From Deltaproteobacteria bacterium (GTDB lineage Bacteria > Desulfobacterota > Binatia > UBA9968 > JAJDTQ01), in NCBI GenBank assembly GCA_026712905.1, contig JAPOPM010000223.1, forward strand, positions 1 to 64,000: 64,000 nt of DNA. The letters are read 5' to 3'. The notes under the pieces were generated by a model. It had not been told where the DNA came from, made no database searches, and worked only from the letters and a program-made list of their open reading frames with translations. Below are positions 8,253-16,857 of this stretch, in pieces (positions within the stretch are counted from its first letter, which is position 1; every line of letters begins with the position of its first letter). The position numbers and the translations under genes are program-made.

Positions 8253-8412
8253 CAGATTGTTGAAAAACTCCCTACGACATGGGTCGGCGCCCTTCGACTT
8301 CGCTACGTTACGCTCAGGGCGAACGGTCAAGTCAAGGAGTTCTGATGAAAATTCCATTCGCCCTGAGCGTAGCGCAGTCGAAGGGTGCCGTTCGGAGTTT
8401 TTCAACATCCTG
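8253..8412. repeat. MITE-like palindromic element splitting a former higBA pair
   Basis: A roughly 160-base palindrome without coding capacity. Its ends are inverted copies of TGTTGAAAAACTCC (8258-8271 and, reversed, 8394-8407), extending imperfectly to CAG on both sides. Inside, a second inverted pair carries CCCTTCGACT...GCTCAGGGCGAA (8289-8323) and its complement (8358-8385). It begins right after the HigB remnant's stop codon and ends just before the HigA-like start, where an intact operon would have only a few bases. The shape fits a non-autonomous transposable element or a large REP/BIME-type repeat. Confidence 0.7.
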
Positions 8413-8425
8413 CTAAATGGGAGGC

Positions 8426-8800
8426 ATGAGTATGGCGATGATCGATCCTCCGCATCCCGGACGACGCGTGGCATGGGGCATACCCTGGCCATGCGTTCAC
8501 GAGTTCATGACCATTGCGACGCACCCCAGGATCTACGATCCGCCATCGAGCATCACCGAGGCCGTGGATCAAGTCGATGTTTGGCTTGAATCCCCCGTTG
8601 CCGTGTTCTTGCACGAGAGTGCTGAACACTGGGACTTACTGAAACGGCAGGTTCTGGCAGGTCAAGTGAAAGGCCCCATGGTTCATGATGCCAGGATAGC
8701 CACGATGTGCGTGAGCCACGGCGTCACCGAGCTTTGGACGGCCGACCGTGACTTCAGTCGCTTTCCGAGCGTTCCGACACGCAATCCGTTGCTTGGTTAG
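8426..8800 (+). pseudogene. In-frame chimera of a HigA N-terminus and a VapC PIN-domain C-terminus
   Basis: The first 15 residues contain DPPHPG, the hallmark start of HigA antitoxins, but no helix-turn-helix follows. From about base 8471 the frame switches to the C-terminal two thirds of a VapC ribonuclease: GIPWPCVHEF, THPRIY, then VHDARIATMC, LWTADRDFSRFP and NPLLG, with the acidic PIN residues of the C-terminal half. The N-terminal PIN strand with the first catalytic aspartate is absent. A GGGAGG site precedes the start, so the 125-codon frame could be translated. It is most likely a deletion fusion of two toxin-antitoxin loci and inactive. Confidence 0.7.
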
Positions 8801-8824
8801 GACCTCTCGGATCCTGAGGGAAAG

Positions 8825-8898
8825 TGCCCCCGGCGAGACTCGAACTCACGACACCAGGATTAGGAATCCTGTGCTCTATCCTACTGAGCTACGGGGGC
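8825..8898 (-). tRNA. tRNA-Arg (anticodon CCT)
   Basis: The complement folds into a full cloverleaf: acceptor stem GCCCCCG/CGGGGGC, D stem GCTC/GAGC, anticodon stem CAGGA/TCCTG with loop TTCCTAA giving anticodon CCT, T stem GTGAG/CTCGC around TTCGAGT, and discriminator A. The CCA end is not encoded. It reads the arginine codon AGG. tRNA genes are frequent integration sites, and the toxin-antitoxin debris lies immediately beside its 3' end. Confidence 0.95.
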
Positions 8899-9029
8899 GT
8901 ATGAGGAAGTCTAACACGGCGTTGGCCTCCCGGCACGCCGGGGGACCCGTTCCGAAGCCGTGAGGTGCGTTTCTGACACGCCCTCGCGCGGCTTGTCAAA
9001 CGACTCCCGGTTCGTTGGGGCGCCCCGCG

Positions 9030-9653
9030 CTACCCGTCCGGCGGCACCTCCATGCCGCGCTGGACCGCGGGGCGGGCACCGATCATGTCGAACCAGCGCT
9101 TGACGCTCGGAAAGTCGGCCAGGTCCACCTCATGTCTCTCATGCCGGCCGACCCACGGGTAGGTGGCGATGTCCGCCACCGAGTAATCGCCGGCCAGATA
9201 CTCGTGCTCTGAGAAACGCTTCTCCATTACACCGTACAGGCGGCGGGTCTCGTTCTTGTAGCGGTTGATGGCGTAGGGGACCTGCTCCTTGGCGCCGAGG
9301 AAGTGGTGCGCCTGGCCGAACATCGGCCCTACCCCGCCCATCTGGAACATGAGCCACTGCAAGACGTCATGGCGAGCGCGGGATTCCTCGGGCAGAAACC
9401 GGCCCCCGGACTTCTCGGAGAGGTAGAGGAGGATGGCACCCGACTCGAACAGGCTGTAGGGTTTCCCGCCCGGACCGTCCTGATCGACGATGGCCGGGAT
9501 CTTGTTGTTGGGACTGATGGCGAGAAAATCGGGCGCGAACTGCTCGTCCTTGCCGATGTTGACGGGATGCACGGCGTAGGGCATCTCCAGCTCTTCCAGC
9601 ATGACGGACACCTTGCGGCCGTTGGGTGTTCTCCAGGTATACAGATCGATCAT
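9030..9653 (-). CDS. Glutathione S-transferase (YfcG/Ure2-like)
   Basis: A 207-residue cytosolic protein. The thioredoxin-like N-terminal domain shows TWRTPNGRKVSVMLEEL, then KDEQFAPDFLAISPNNKIPAI with the cis-proline, and SLFESGAILLYL that binds the gamma-glutamyl group. The helical C-terminal domain contains GDYSVADIATYPW, the N-capping motif of the fold. The pattern with an N-terminal threonine or asparagine instead of a catalytic serine matches the YfcG/YghU disulfide-reductase group. ATG at 9653 has GGAGG 5 bases upstream. It stands alone between the tRNA and hicBA. Confidence 0.9.
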   Translation of the reverse strand: MIDLYTWRTPNGRKVSVMLEELEMPYAVHPVNIGKDEQFAPDFLAISPNNKIPAIVDQDGPGGKPYSLFESGAILLYLSEKSGGRFLPEESRARHDVLQWLMFQMGGVGPMFGQAHHFLGAKEQVPYAINRYKNETRRLYGVMEKRFSEHEYLAGDYSVADIATYPWVGRHERHEVDLADFPSVKRWFDMIGARPAVQRGMEVPPDG

Positions 9654-9949
9654 GATGCCTCCTTCGTATCCATCTTGGCTTGCCCGCCGGCCCAATGCAA
9701 CGGAAGCCCGGAATGCAGCATGTTACTCGACGCGCGCCTTTCTGGCCACCGAACCTGACCGGCATCTCACAGAGTCCGGCAACCGCATCCGAGGCGCTGC
9801 ACGCGGCCGTGGCCGCTCCACGTTTGACAGGAAATACCGAGATTGACAGTATGTCCACGGATGTTCATGCGCGCCATGAACCTTGGCGCTCCGCCTGAGG
9901 ATACCCGTCGAGTCCCGCGATACGAGGGCGGAAGGAATGGGAGCGACCG
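9654..9949. other. Intergenic region upstream of hicBA and of the GST gene
   Basis: About 300 bases between the divergent GST and hicB genes. Two TTGACA hexamers (9824-9829 and 9843-9848) face hicB and are described separately. The rest holds no RNA gene, no long repeat and no convincing reading frame. Confidence 0.5.
9824..9852 (+). promoter_or_regulatory. Possible promoter for hicBA
   Basis: A perfect -35 hexamer TTGACA at 9824-9829 is followed 17 bases later by CAGTAT at 9847-9852, a weak -10. A second TTGACA at 9843-9848 has no good -10. The location about 100 bases before hicB fits, but the -10 match is poor, so this is only a candidate. Confidence 0.25.
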
Positions 9950-10168
9950 ATGTCGGGAACAGAGATCATTTTCGAAGTGAGCGAGGACGAACTGGACGGA
10001 GGATACTCGGCCAGTGCGCTTGGTTTCGGCATCCACACGCAGGGCGACACCCTGGACGAACTCCGCCGTAATGTCAGGGAAGCGGTGGACTGCTACTTCG
10101 ATGACCAAACTACTCGGCCGCGCCTTATTCGGTTGCACTACGTGAGGGACGAGGTGTTGGTGGCGTGA
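9950..10168 (+). CDS. hicB: HicB-like antitoxin
   Basis: A 72-residue protein with the short HicB/DUF1902-type core: strand IIFEVSEDELDGGYSASAL, then GFGIHTQGDTLDELRRNVREAVDCYF, the degenerate RNase H-like fold that wraps the HicA toxin. It lacks the C-terminal DNA-binding extension of longer HicB proteins, so autoregulation may be weak or indirect. Its TGA overlaps the GTG start of hicA at 10165-10168. The antitoxin-first order is reversed relative to the classical hicAB order but common for this subtype. Confidence 0.88.
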   Translation: MSGTEIIFEVSEDELDGGYSASALGFGIHTQGDTLDELRRNVREAVDCYFDDQTTRPRLIRLHYVRDEVLVA

Positions 10169-10410
10169 AGTTGCCGCGCGACGTAAGCGGCGCCGTCCTC
10201 CTGGCCGCGCTTCGTCGGATGGGTTACGAGAAGGTGCGGCAGCGGGGCTCGCACGTGCGAGTCACGACACAGAGGGGCGGCGAACACCACGAGGTCATCC
10301 CGTTGCACGAACCCATCAAGGCGAAGACCCTGTTGAGCATTCTGAAGAGCATCGCCCGGCATCACGGCATCGGCGTCGAGGAACTATTGCGGGAGCTCGA
10401 CTTGCGATAG
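10165..10410 (+). CDS. hicA: HicA mRNA-interferase toxin
   Basis: An 81-residue protein with the double-stranded-RNA-binding-like HicA fold: basic N-terminus, LLAALRRMGYEKVRQRGSHVR with the conserved catalytic histidine at residue 30, then EVIPLHEPIKAKTLLSILKSI. HicA toxins cleave mRNA and are neutralised by HicB. The GTG start overlaps the hicB stop. The gene looks intact. It is the only complete toxin-antitoxin pair in a patch that also holds broken HigB, HigA and VapC pieces. Confidence 0.92.
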   Translation: MKLPRDVSGAVLLAALRRMGYEKVRQRGSHVRVTTQRGGEHHEVIPLHEPIKAKTLLSILKSIARHHGIGVEELLRELDLR

Positions 10411-10424
10411 CCGTGGCTGTCCGG

Positions 10425-11420
10425 TCAGGCTCTGATACATGCCACGTTGTGCCCCCTCCTCTTCTCCACCAAGGGAACGGCTTGCGCCGTGCATTCCGCG
10501 ATGCGTAGCGGGCAGCGGGATGCGAACCGACAGCCCGGGCCGGGGTTCAACGGCACGGCGGGCTCGCCTTCGAGGGGGCGCAGTTGGCCCGGGTGGCCGA
10601 TGCGCGGACGCGTTTCGAGGAGCGCCTTGGTATAGGGGTGCAGGGGACGCTGCATTACGTCGTCCGTGGCGCCCTCCTCCATAATCTTGCCGCCGTACAT
10701 GACCGCGATGCGGTCCGACACGTATTCGGCCACGTTGAGATCGTGGGTGATGAAGACCATGGTGAGCTGCAAGCGCCTGCGAAGCTCCTGCAGGAGGGCC
10801 AGTACCTGGGCCTGAATCGATACGTCCAGCGATGAGACGGGCTCGTCCGCCAGGATCAGCGAAGGCTCCGTGGCCAGAGCTCTGGCGAGGGAGATGCGCT
10901 GCCGCTGCCCGCCACTGAACTCGTGAGGGTAACGTTCGAGATGTTGGGCGGACAACCCCACCTGCTCGAGCAACTGCACCACACGCTCGCGCCGCGCGTT
11001 TCCGTGGAGGCCAAAATGGATTGACAGGGCCCGGCCGATGATCATCTCGGTGCGCATGCGTGGATTCAGCGAGGAGAACGGGTCCTGGAAGATAAATTGG
11101 ATGTCCTTGCGGAGCGTCTTCATCTCGCCGGGCGAGGCCTTCAGGATGTCGCGGCCGGCGAGGGTCACATCCCCGGACATCACCGGAAGCAGCCTCGCGA
11201 TGAGCTTGGCCGTGGTGGACTTGCCCGAACCGCTTTCCCCCACCAAGCCCAGGGTCTCGCCCCGGGCAACCTGGAACGAAACCCCGTCGACCGCCTGCAC
11301 GGTGCGCCGTCCGTACAGGAGACGGCGAAACGCCCCTCCGCTCACGTCGAAATACTTGACGAGGTCACGGACGTGAAGCAGAGGCGGCGTGCTGCCGGCC
11401 GTGCGGGCGACTTCCATCAT
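10425..11420 (-). CDS. Dipeptide/oligopeptide-type ABC transporter ATP-binding protein (DppF/OppF-like)
   Basis: A 331-residue ATPase with Walker A GESGSGKST at 61-69, signature FSGGQRQR at 168-175 and Walker B LILADEP at 188-194. The C-terminal region has the OppF-type P-GCRFASRCPL zinc/iron-sulfur-like segment and the final Cys before CIRA. It overlaps the preceding ATPase gene by 4 bases (11417-11420). It is the last gene of a long minus-strand operon and would drive import of a peptide-like or other organic solute. Confidence 0.93.
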   Translation of the reverse strand: MMEVARTAGSTPPLLHVRDLVKYFDVSGGAFRRLLYGRRTVQAVDGVSFQVARGETLGLVGESGSGKSTTAKLIARLLPVMSGDVTLAGRDILKASPGEMKTLRKDIQFIFQDPFSSLNPRMRTEMIIGRALSIHFGLHGNARRERVVQLLEQVGLSAQHLERYPHEFSGGQRQRISLARALATEPSLILADEPVSSLDVSIQAQVLALLQELRRRLQLTMVFITHDLNVAEYVSDRIAVMYGGKIMEEGATDDVMQRPLHPYTKALLETRPRIGHPGQLRPLEGEPAVPLNPGPGCRFASRCPLRIAECTAQAVPLVEKRRGHNVACIRA

Positions 11421-12424
11421 GCCGGTCCCGTCTTCACGTCGGTCGTGTTCCCGCGAGCCAGCGGATAGTGGCATGCGTAGACATGCCCGCGCTCCGCCGG
11501 CGTGCTCGCCGGCGAACGGGTCAGCTCCGGGATGTCCCGATTGCATCGCGGCTGGGCGTGGACGCAGCGCGGGTGGAAGCGGCAGCCCGGGGGCGGCGCG
11601 CGCAGGTCGAAGATCGTGCCGGGGACGCCCTGCAACGGCTGTCCCCGCTGGGGCACGGAGTTGATGAGCCCCGCCGTGTAAGGGTGTCTCGGGGCCGTGA
11701 ATATCGCGTCGGTGCTCCCTACTTCCATCAATTTCGCCCCGTAAAGAACGGCGGCGCGCGTGCACAGCTCCGATACCACGGCCAGGTCGTGTGAAATGAA
11801 CAGGAGCGCCAGGTTCATATCCCGTTGCAGCTCCCCGAGGAGCGACAGGATTTGCGCCTGAATCGTCACGTCCACGGCCGTCGTGGGCTCGTCGGCGATC
11901 AAGAGCGACGGTCCGCACGCCAGCGCGGCGGCGATGGTCACGCGCTGGCGCATGCCGCCGCTGAACTCGTGCGGATACTTGTTGAACATCTCCCGCGCCC
12001 CCGGCAGCTTGACGCGCTCGAACATCGCGACGGTGCGGCGCCGTGCCTCCGCGTGGCTCAAGTGAAGGTGATGGCGGTACACCTCGGCCACCTGCTCCCC
12101 CACGGTGTAGCCCGGGTTGAGGCTGGTCATGGGCTCCTGGAACACCATGCCGATCCTGCGCCCGCGAATGGACTCCATGGCGGACTCGTCCCGGGTTACG
12201 AGATCCTGGCCGCCGAACCAGATCTGCCCGCGCGTGATCCTGGCCGCCGGATCGAGCAGGCGCATGATGGACAGCGCGGTCACGGTCTTGCCCGATCCCG
12301 ATTCCCCTACGATGCCCAGGGCCTCGCCCGGCTCCAGGGTGAACGAAACGTCGTCCACCGCCCGCAGGCTCTCCACGCCGAGGTTGAAGTCGACGGTCAG
12401 GTTGTGCACCTCGAGCAAGGCCAT
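11417..12424 (-). CDS. Dipeptide/oligopeptide-type ABC transporter ATP-binding protein (DppD/OppD-like)
   Basis: A 335-residue ATPase. Walker A GESGSGKT is at about 40-47, the signature reads FSGGMRQR, and the C-terminal GCRFHPRCVHAQPRC segment carries the cysteines typical of OppD/DppD. It pairs with the DppF-like protein to form an ATPase heterodimer. Start at 12424 overlaps the stop of the permease gene before it (TGATG), and its own stop overlaps the next start, showing tight coupling. Confidence 0.93.
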   Translation of the reverse strand: MALLEVHNLTVDFNLGVESLRAVDDVSFTLEPGEALGIVGESGSGKTVTALSIMRLLDPAARITRGQIWFGGQDLVTRDESAMESIRGRRIGMVFQEPMTSLNPGYTVGEQVAEVYRHHLHLSHAEARRRTVAMFERVKLPGAREMFNKYPHEFSGGMRQRVTIAAALACGPSLLIADEPTTAVDVTIQAQILSLLGELQRDMNLALLFISHDLAVVSELCTRAAVLYGAKLMEVGSTDAIFTAPRHPYTAGLINSVPQRGQPLQGVPGTIFDLRAPPPGCRFHPRCVHAQPRCNRDIPELTRSPASTPAERGHVYACHYPLARGNTTDVKTGPA

Positions 12425-13344
12425 CAGCGCATCCCTCCCCGGCGCCGGGTGCGGGGATCCAGGTGGTCCCGGATCGCGTCTCCGATCAGCACGAAGCTCA
12501 GCACGGTCAGCGCCAGCGCCGCGCCGGGAAAGATCGCCAGCCAGGGGGCCTCCTCGAGCCATTGCTGCGCATCGTTCAACAGGCCGCCCCAACTGATGGT
12601 CGGCGGGACCAGGCCCAAGCCCAGGAAGCTCAGGGAAGCCTCCACCGACACGGCGCTGGCGAAGTCCAGCGTCACCTGCACCGCCAGGGGCGGAAGCACG
12701 TTGGGCAGGATGTAGAGGAACAGGATGGCCAGCCGTCCTTCACCGATGGCGTGGGCGGCCTCGACGTATTCCCTCTCCTTCTGGTCGAGCACGCTGCCGC
12801 GGATGATGCGCGCGTAGCGTGGTATCGAGCTGAAGGCGATGGCGAACCACAATGACACGACCGATGGTCCCATCAGAACCACCAGGACGATGGCCAGGAG
12901 CCGGGCAGGGAACGCGATGATAGCGTCCATGCATCTCTGGGTCACGTCATCCACGAGGCCGCCGATGTAGCTCGTGACCGCCCCGAGCGGCGCGCCGATC
13001 AACAGCGCCAGCAAGGCGGCGCCGATGGCGACCCTGAAACTGATGGAGGCGCCGGCGAGGACCCGCGACAACAGGTCCCTTCCGCTGCGGTCCGTGCCCA
13101 TCCAATGGGACCAGCTCGGCGCCGCGAACCGGTTCCGGACATTGGGCTGGTCGGGTTCGTAGGGGACGAGCCGCGGACCCACGAACGCGGCGAACAGCAT
13201 GACCACGAGCAGGATCATGCCCACCATGGCGCGCCGGTCACGCAGGAAGAACCCGCTGACGCGCTGAGTCAGCGTTTCCTGGTGCCATGCCGGGGCCGCC
13301 GTTGGTTCGGCGCCGGAAGCGGCATCCATCGGGTTCGTGTTCAT
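12424..13344 (-). CDS. Dipeptide-type ABC transporter permease (DppC/OppC-like)
   Basis: A 306-residue membrane protein. A short cytoplasmic N-terminus leads into the OppC-N segment FFLRDRRAMVGMILLVV, followed by the permease core with the loop EYVEAAHAIGEGRLAILFLYILPNV that contacts the ATPases. About six membrane spans are visible. It overlaps the DppD-like ATPase gene and follows the DppB-like permease by 45 bases. It forms half of the membrane channel. Confidence 0.92.
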   Translation of the reverse strand: MNTNPMDAASGAEPTAAPAWHQETLTQRVSGFFLRDRRAMVGMILLVVMLFAAFVGPRLVPYEPDQPNVRNRFAAPSWSHWMGTDRSGRDLLSRVLAGASISFRVAIGAALLALLIGAPLGAVTSYIGGLVDDVTQRCMDAIIAFPARLLAIVLVVLMGPSVVSLWFAIAFSSIPRYARIIRGSVLDQKEREYVEAAHAIGEGRLAILFLYILPNVLPPLAVQVTLDFASAVSVEASLSFLGLGLVPPTISWGGLLNDAQQWLEEAPWLAIFPGAALALTVLSFVLIGDAIRDHLDPRTRRRGGMR

Positions 13345-13389
13345 CGCCTTGCCATGACTGAGAGCAAAACAGCCGCTTCGTACTCCGTC

Positions 13390-14358
13390 CTACGCCGTCG
13401 CGTACCGTATCCGCGGGTTTAGGTACGCGTAGATGAGGTCCACGAAGAAATTGACGACGACCACGAGCACCACCATCCACAGGACCACCGCCTGGATGAC
13501 CGGGAAGTCGCGGGCGTAGATCGCTTCGATCAGCAGCCGGGAGAGGCCGGGGTAGCTGAAGAGCGTCTCGATGACGGTGGAGCCTCCCAAGAGCCGCGCG
13601 GTATTCAGGCCGACCACGGTCACGGTGGCTATCAGTGAGTTTTTCAGCACGTGCTTCCAGATCACCAGTTGGCCCGGCAATCCCTTGGCGCGGGCCGTGC
13701 GCACGTAGTCTTGATGCAGTTGGTCGAGAAAGTCCGTGCGCTGGAACCTGAGGATGTTGGCCGCCACGTCGAGTCCCAGCACGGTCGCGGGCATGATCAG
13801 GTGCCTGAGGAATCGCAGGAAGTCCTCCTGGGGGGCCACGTAACCGATGGAGGGCAGCCACCCCAGGTAGATGGCAAACACCAGGATCACGATCATGCCG
13901 AACCAGAAACCCGGCACGGCGACCCCGAACAGCACGAAGCCGGACGCCAGGTGGTCGACCCAGGTGTCGTTCTTCACCGCCGCCCATACGCCGAAGGGGA
14001 CGGCGACGGCGATGGCGATGAACAGGGAGGCGGTCCCGAGGTACAGGGTGGCGGGCACCCTGGACAGCACGACGTCGATCACCGGAACCCGAAAGACCAC
14101 GGACTTGCCGAAGTCTCCCTGCAAGGCATCGCCGAGCCAATAGAGGTATTGAATCGGAATCGGACGATCCAGGCGCAGCTCCCGGAACATGCGGTCGTAG
14201 ATCTCATGGGGCACCGCGGTGACGTCGTCGGCATAGTAGCCGAGCATGCTCAGGACAGGATCACCGGGTATGATGATGATCAGGACGAAGACCGCCACCG
14301 TCACCAGCAACACGGTGGGAATCATCTGGAGAGCGCGGAGCAGCGTGTAGCGGATCAT
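13390..14358 (-). CDS. Dipeptide-type ABC transporter permease (DppB/OppB-like)
   Basis: A 322-residue membrane protein beginning MIRYTLLRALQMIPTVLLVT, the usual first helix of DppB/OppB. The coupling loop QDYVRTARAKGLPGQLVIWKH and the closing RDFPVIQAVVL helix are also typical. A GTG 7 codons upstream (14379) is an alternative start; the ATG at 14358 is preferred because DppB proteins begin with this pattern, although no strong ribosome site is visible for either. It lies between the binding protein and the DppC-like permease. Confidence 0.9.
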   Translation of the reverse strand: MIRYTLLRALQMIPTVLLVTVAVFVLIIIIPGDPVLSMLGYYADDVTAVPHEIYDRMFRELRLDRPIPIQYLYWLGDALQGDFGKSVVFRVPVIDVVLSRVPATLYLGTASLFIAIAVAVPFGVWAAVKNDTWVDHLASGFVLFGVAVPGFWFGMIVILVFAIYLGWLPSIGYVAPQEDFLRFLRHLIMPATVLGLDVAANILRFQRTDFLDQLHQDYVRTARAKGLPGQLVIWKHVLKNSLIATVTVVGLNTARLLGGSTVIETLFSYPGLSRLLIEAIYARDFPVIQAVVLWMVVLVVVVNFFVDLIYAYLNPRIRYATA

Positions 14359-14450
14359 GCGCTTCGTGGGAGCCGCCACGCGCTTTCAGTCGCGACGGCT
14401 CCCACTTTCATGACGAAATGCCAACCGTTACGTTCTCGTGTTGAAGGTGA

Positions 14451-16067
14451 CTACTTCTCGATCCAGGTCCGGTGCAGGCCTCCCAGGGCGTTCCGGTACT
14501 CCTGGCCCGGCCCCCGCTGCCAGTCCTTGACCTTGTCCCGCCAGCCGAAGTTGCGGTTGTTGGACCACCCTATCCCGTACTGCATCATCTCGTCCGCGAA
14601 CACGGCCTTGACGATTTGGCCGTAGATTCGCACGCGCTCCGCCCGATCCGAGGCCGTGGGATACGAGGAGATCAAGGCGTCCATGTCCGGGTTGCAGTAT
14701 CCCGTGCGCGAACGGCGCACCTTCCCCTTCTCGCATACGTAATTGATGGTCTCTTCCAGCCCCGGCTCGCCCCGGAAACGGCCGCTCGACATGAGCAGGC
14801 TGAAATCGCCCTTGCCCAGGCGTTCATAGAAGATGGTCGACTCCACCGGAGCCATCTTGATATTGAGGCCCGCCTCCGCCGCTTGGCGCACGATGGCTTC
14901 GCCAAGGGCAACCTCCTGCCCCAGGGTCATGTTGAGCGACAACGGCTCGCCGTTGTAGCCGGCCTCCTTGAGCAACTGACGCGCGCGCTTGACGTCCCGT
15001 TCATAGGACGGAAGGTTGGCGGTACCCACCCGGAGCCAGTCCGAGTCCGGAGGCACGGCGAGCGGAAGGGGATCGCCCACACCGAGGAAGCCCTCCTCGA
15101 CAGTGGCTTCCCGGTCCAGCGACAGGATGAAGGCTTCCCGGACACGCTTGTCGCTGGTCCACTTCCCCTTGGTGTTGAAGTAGAGCTGCCGAAAGCCGGC
15201 GCCGCCGACGGCCCGTGTCTTGATGCCCGTGATCTTGCCCTTCTTCACCCGCTCGGCGAACGACGGCCTCAGGCGATCCGCCATGTCCACGTCGCCGGCG
15301 CGCAATGCGTTCTGTCGGGCGGCCTTGTTGGTGATGATCCGGAACCGGAGGCCTTCCAGGTAGGGCGTGCCGTCCCAGTATTCGTCGAACCGCTTGAACT
15401 CCACCTGTGTTCCCGGCGTCCAGTTCACGAACTGGTAGGGGCCGGTGCCCGGCGGAGGATTCCCCTCGATCTCCCCTACCTTGCCGCCCAGGGAGTTCTT
15501 CGGAACGATCGTGCCGTTTTGGATGGAGCTGAGCACGTGGGGAAAGAGCGCCCGCGGTCCCACCATCTTGAACTTGACCGTGTACGGGTCCACGGCCTCG
15601 ACCTTGGCGATGTTGTCGGACAGCACGGTGTTGGCGTAGGCGCCGTTGGCCGGATTCAGTATGTAGTTGTAGCACCAGACCCAGTCGGCGGAGGTCATCT
15701 CCGCTCCGTTGTGGAACTTGACGCCGCGCCTCAGCTTAAAGGTCCACTCGCTGGCGTCGGCGTTGGGTTCCCAGCTCTCCGCCAGGATGCCGTGCAGTTT
15801 GCCGGCGAGGTCGTACATGGTGATGGGTTCCCACATCATCATCTTGATGAACTCGTCCACCGAGGTCACCCGCGTGAAGGGATGCTTGGTGTTCATGTCC
15901 TTGGAGCTGCCGATGACGAGGGTTCCGCCCTGGCGCTTTTCCCATGCCTCCGGCTTCGAGGCGGCGTCGCCCGTAGCCGGGGTGGCAAGGGTTAACGCGG
16001 CAACGGCGGCGAGCCATACCGCGAGCACGAACATGGAAACGATGTTGCAACGTTTGCGAAGGTTCAT
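14451..16067 (-). CDS. Extracellular solute-binding protein, family 5 (DppA/OppA-like)
   Basis: A 538-residue periplasmic protein. Residues 1-36 form a signal peptide with a hydrophobic core and an AxA-type end near DAASK. Family motifs follow: a YDLAGKLHGILAESW-like segment, then WTFKLRRGVKFHNG at about 110 and the KFKRF/YWDG region before the second lobe. The ligand could be a peptide, opine, nickel complex or other organic compound. An excellent AAGGAGGTGAAAG site precedes the ATG, and the start overlaps the SDR stop (16064-16067), tying the transporter to the catabolic genes upstream. Confidence 0.93.
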   Translation of the reverse strand: MNLRKRCNIVSMFVLAVWLAAVAALTLATPATGDAASKPEAWEKRQGGTLVIGSSKDMNTKHPFTRVTSVDEFIKMMMWEPITMYDLAGKLHGILAESWEPNADASEWTFKLRRGVKFHNGAEMTSADWVWCYNYILNPANGAYANTVLSDNIAKVEAVDPYTVKFKMVGPRALFPHVLSSIQNGTIVPKNSLGGKVGEIEGNPPPGTGPYQFVNWTPGTQVEFKRFDEYWDGTPYLEGLRFRIITNKAARQNALRAGDVDMADRLRPSFAERVKKGKITGIKTRAVGGAGFRQLYFNTKGKWTSDKRVREAFILSLDREATVEEGFLGVGDPLPLAVPPDSDWLRVGTANLPSYERDVKRARQLLKEAGYNGEPLSLNMTLGQEVALGEAIVRQAAEAGLNIKMAPVESTIFYERLGKGDFSLLMSSGRFRGEPGLEETINYVCEKGKVRRSRTGYCNPDMDALISSYPTASDRAERVRIYGQIVKAVFADEMMQYGIGWSNNRNFGWRDKVKDWQRGPGQEYRNALGGLHRTWIEK

Positions 16068-16840
16068 CTTTCACCTCCTTGGTCCGGCAGCCTTTCGACT
16101 GCGGCTCCGGCCCGCTTGCGGCCGGCGGTAGCTCCTCCGTCAAGCACCAGAGTCGCCCCTGTCATGTACCTGGCTTCCGCGGATGCGAGATAGAGCACGA
16201 GTGAAGCCACGTCATCGATGGTACCGCCCCGGCCCACGGGGATATGGGACGTGTTTCCGCCGCCCGGGGTACGATGCTGGATCGAACCCGGAGCGATGCA
16301 GTTCACCGTGATTCCGGACGGTCCGGCCTCGAGCGCCAGCACCCGTGTCAGCATCGCCAGCGCGGCCTTGGTGACCGCGTAGGCGCCCCCGCCCACGTAC
16401 GGCGCAACCCCGCTCACCGATCCGATGTTCACGATGCTCCCGGCCCCTTGCTTCTTCATGTGCGGCAAAACCCGCCGGCTGCACAGGAGGGCGCCCGTCA
16501 CATTCACCCGGAAGGCCTCGTTCCAGGCCGTGACGTCCATCTCTTCGACGGTGGCGATGGGGTGGATGGCCGCGTTGTTGCACAGGAGATCAATGCGGCC
16601 GAAGCGTGTGACGGCGGTTTCCACGGCTTCGGCGGCGCCCGCTTCGGTCCCGACGTCCGCCTCCACCACCGCGGTGCGGTCCCGGTCACCGTCCAGGCTC
16701 GCCGCCGCGTCCGCGCACGCGGCGGCGTTCCAGTCGGCCGCCACCACCGCCATGCCCCGCTCGGACAACCGGCGCACGATACCGAGCCCGATACCGCTCG
16801 CCCCGCCCGTGACCACCGCGACTTGCCGGCTGTTCTCCAA
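16064..16840 (-). CDS. Short-chain dehydrogenase/reductase (SDR)
   Basis: A 258-residue NAD(P)-dependent oxidoreductase. The Rossmann glycine motif TGGASGIG is at residues 11-18, NNAA at 88-91, the catalytic serine near 141-143, and Tyr154/Lys158 in YAVTK. Asp36 after strand two suggests preference for NAD(H). The C-terminus ends with the usual YMTGATLVLDGG followed by an extra 23-residue basic tail. The start codon is TTG at 16840 with GGAGGACGGG upstream. The gene sits between the VOC gene and the transporter binding protein and probably oxidises an alcohol intermediate of the operon's substrate. Confidence 0.92.
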   Translation of the reverse strand: MENSRQVAVVTGGASGIGLGIVRRLSERGMAVVAADWNAAACADAAASLDGDRDRTAVVEADVGTEAGAAEAVETAVTRFGRIDLLCNNAAIHPIATVEEMDVTAWNEAFRVNVTGALLCSRRVLPHMKKQGAGSIVNIGSVSGVAPYVGGGAYAVTKAALAMLTRVLALEAGPSGITVNCIAPGSIQHRTPGGGNTSHIPVGRGGTIDDVASLVLYLASAEARYMTGATLVLDGGATAGRKRAGAAVERLPDQGGER

Positions 16841-16857
16841 ACCCGTCCTCCCGTCCG

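Noticed and set aside
8748-8963. Plus-strand 71-codon frame
   Set aside because: It passes through tRNA-Arg(CCT) and has no protein-like similarity.
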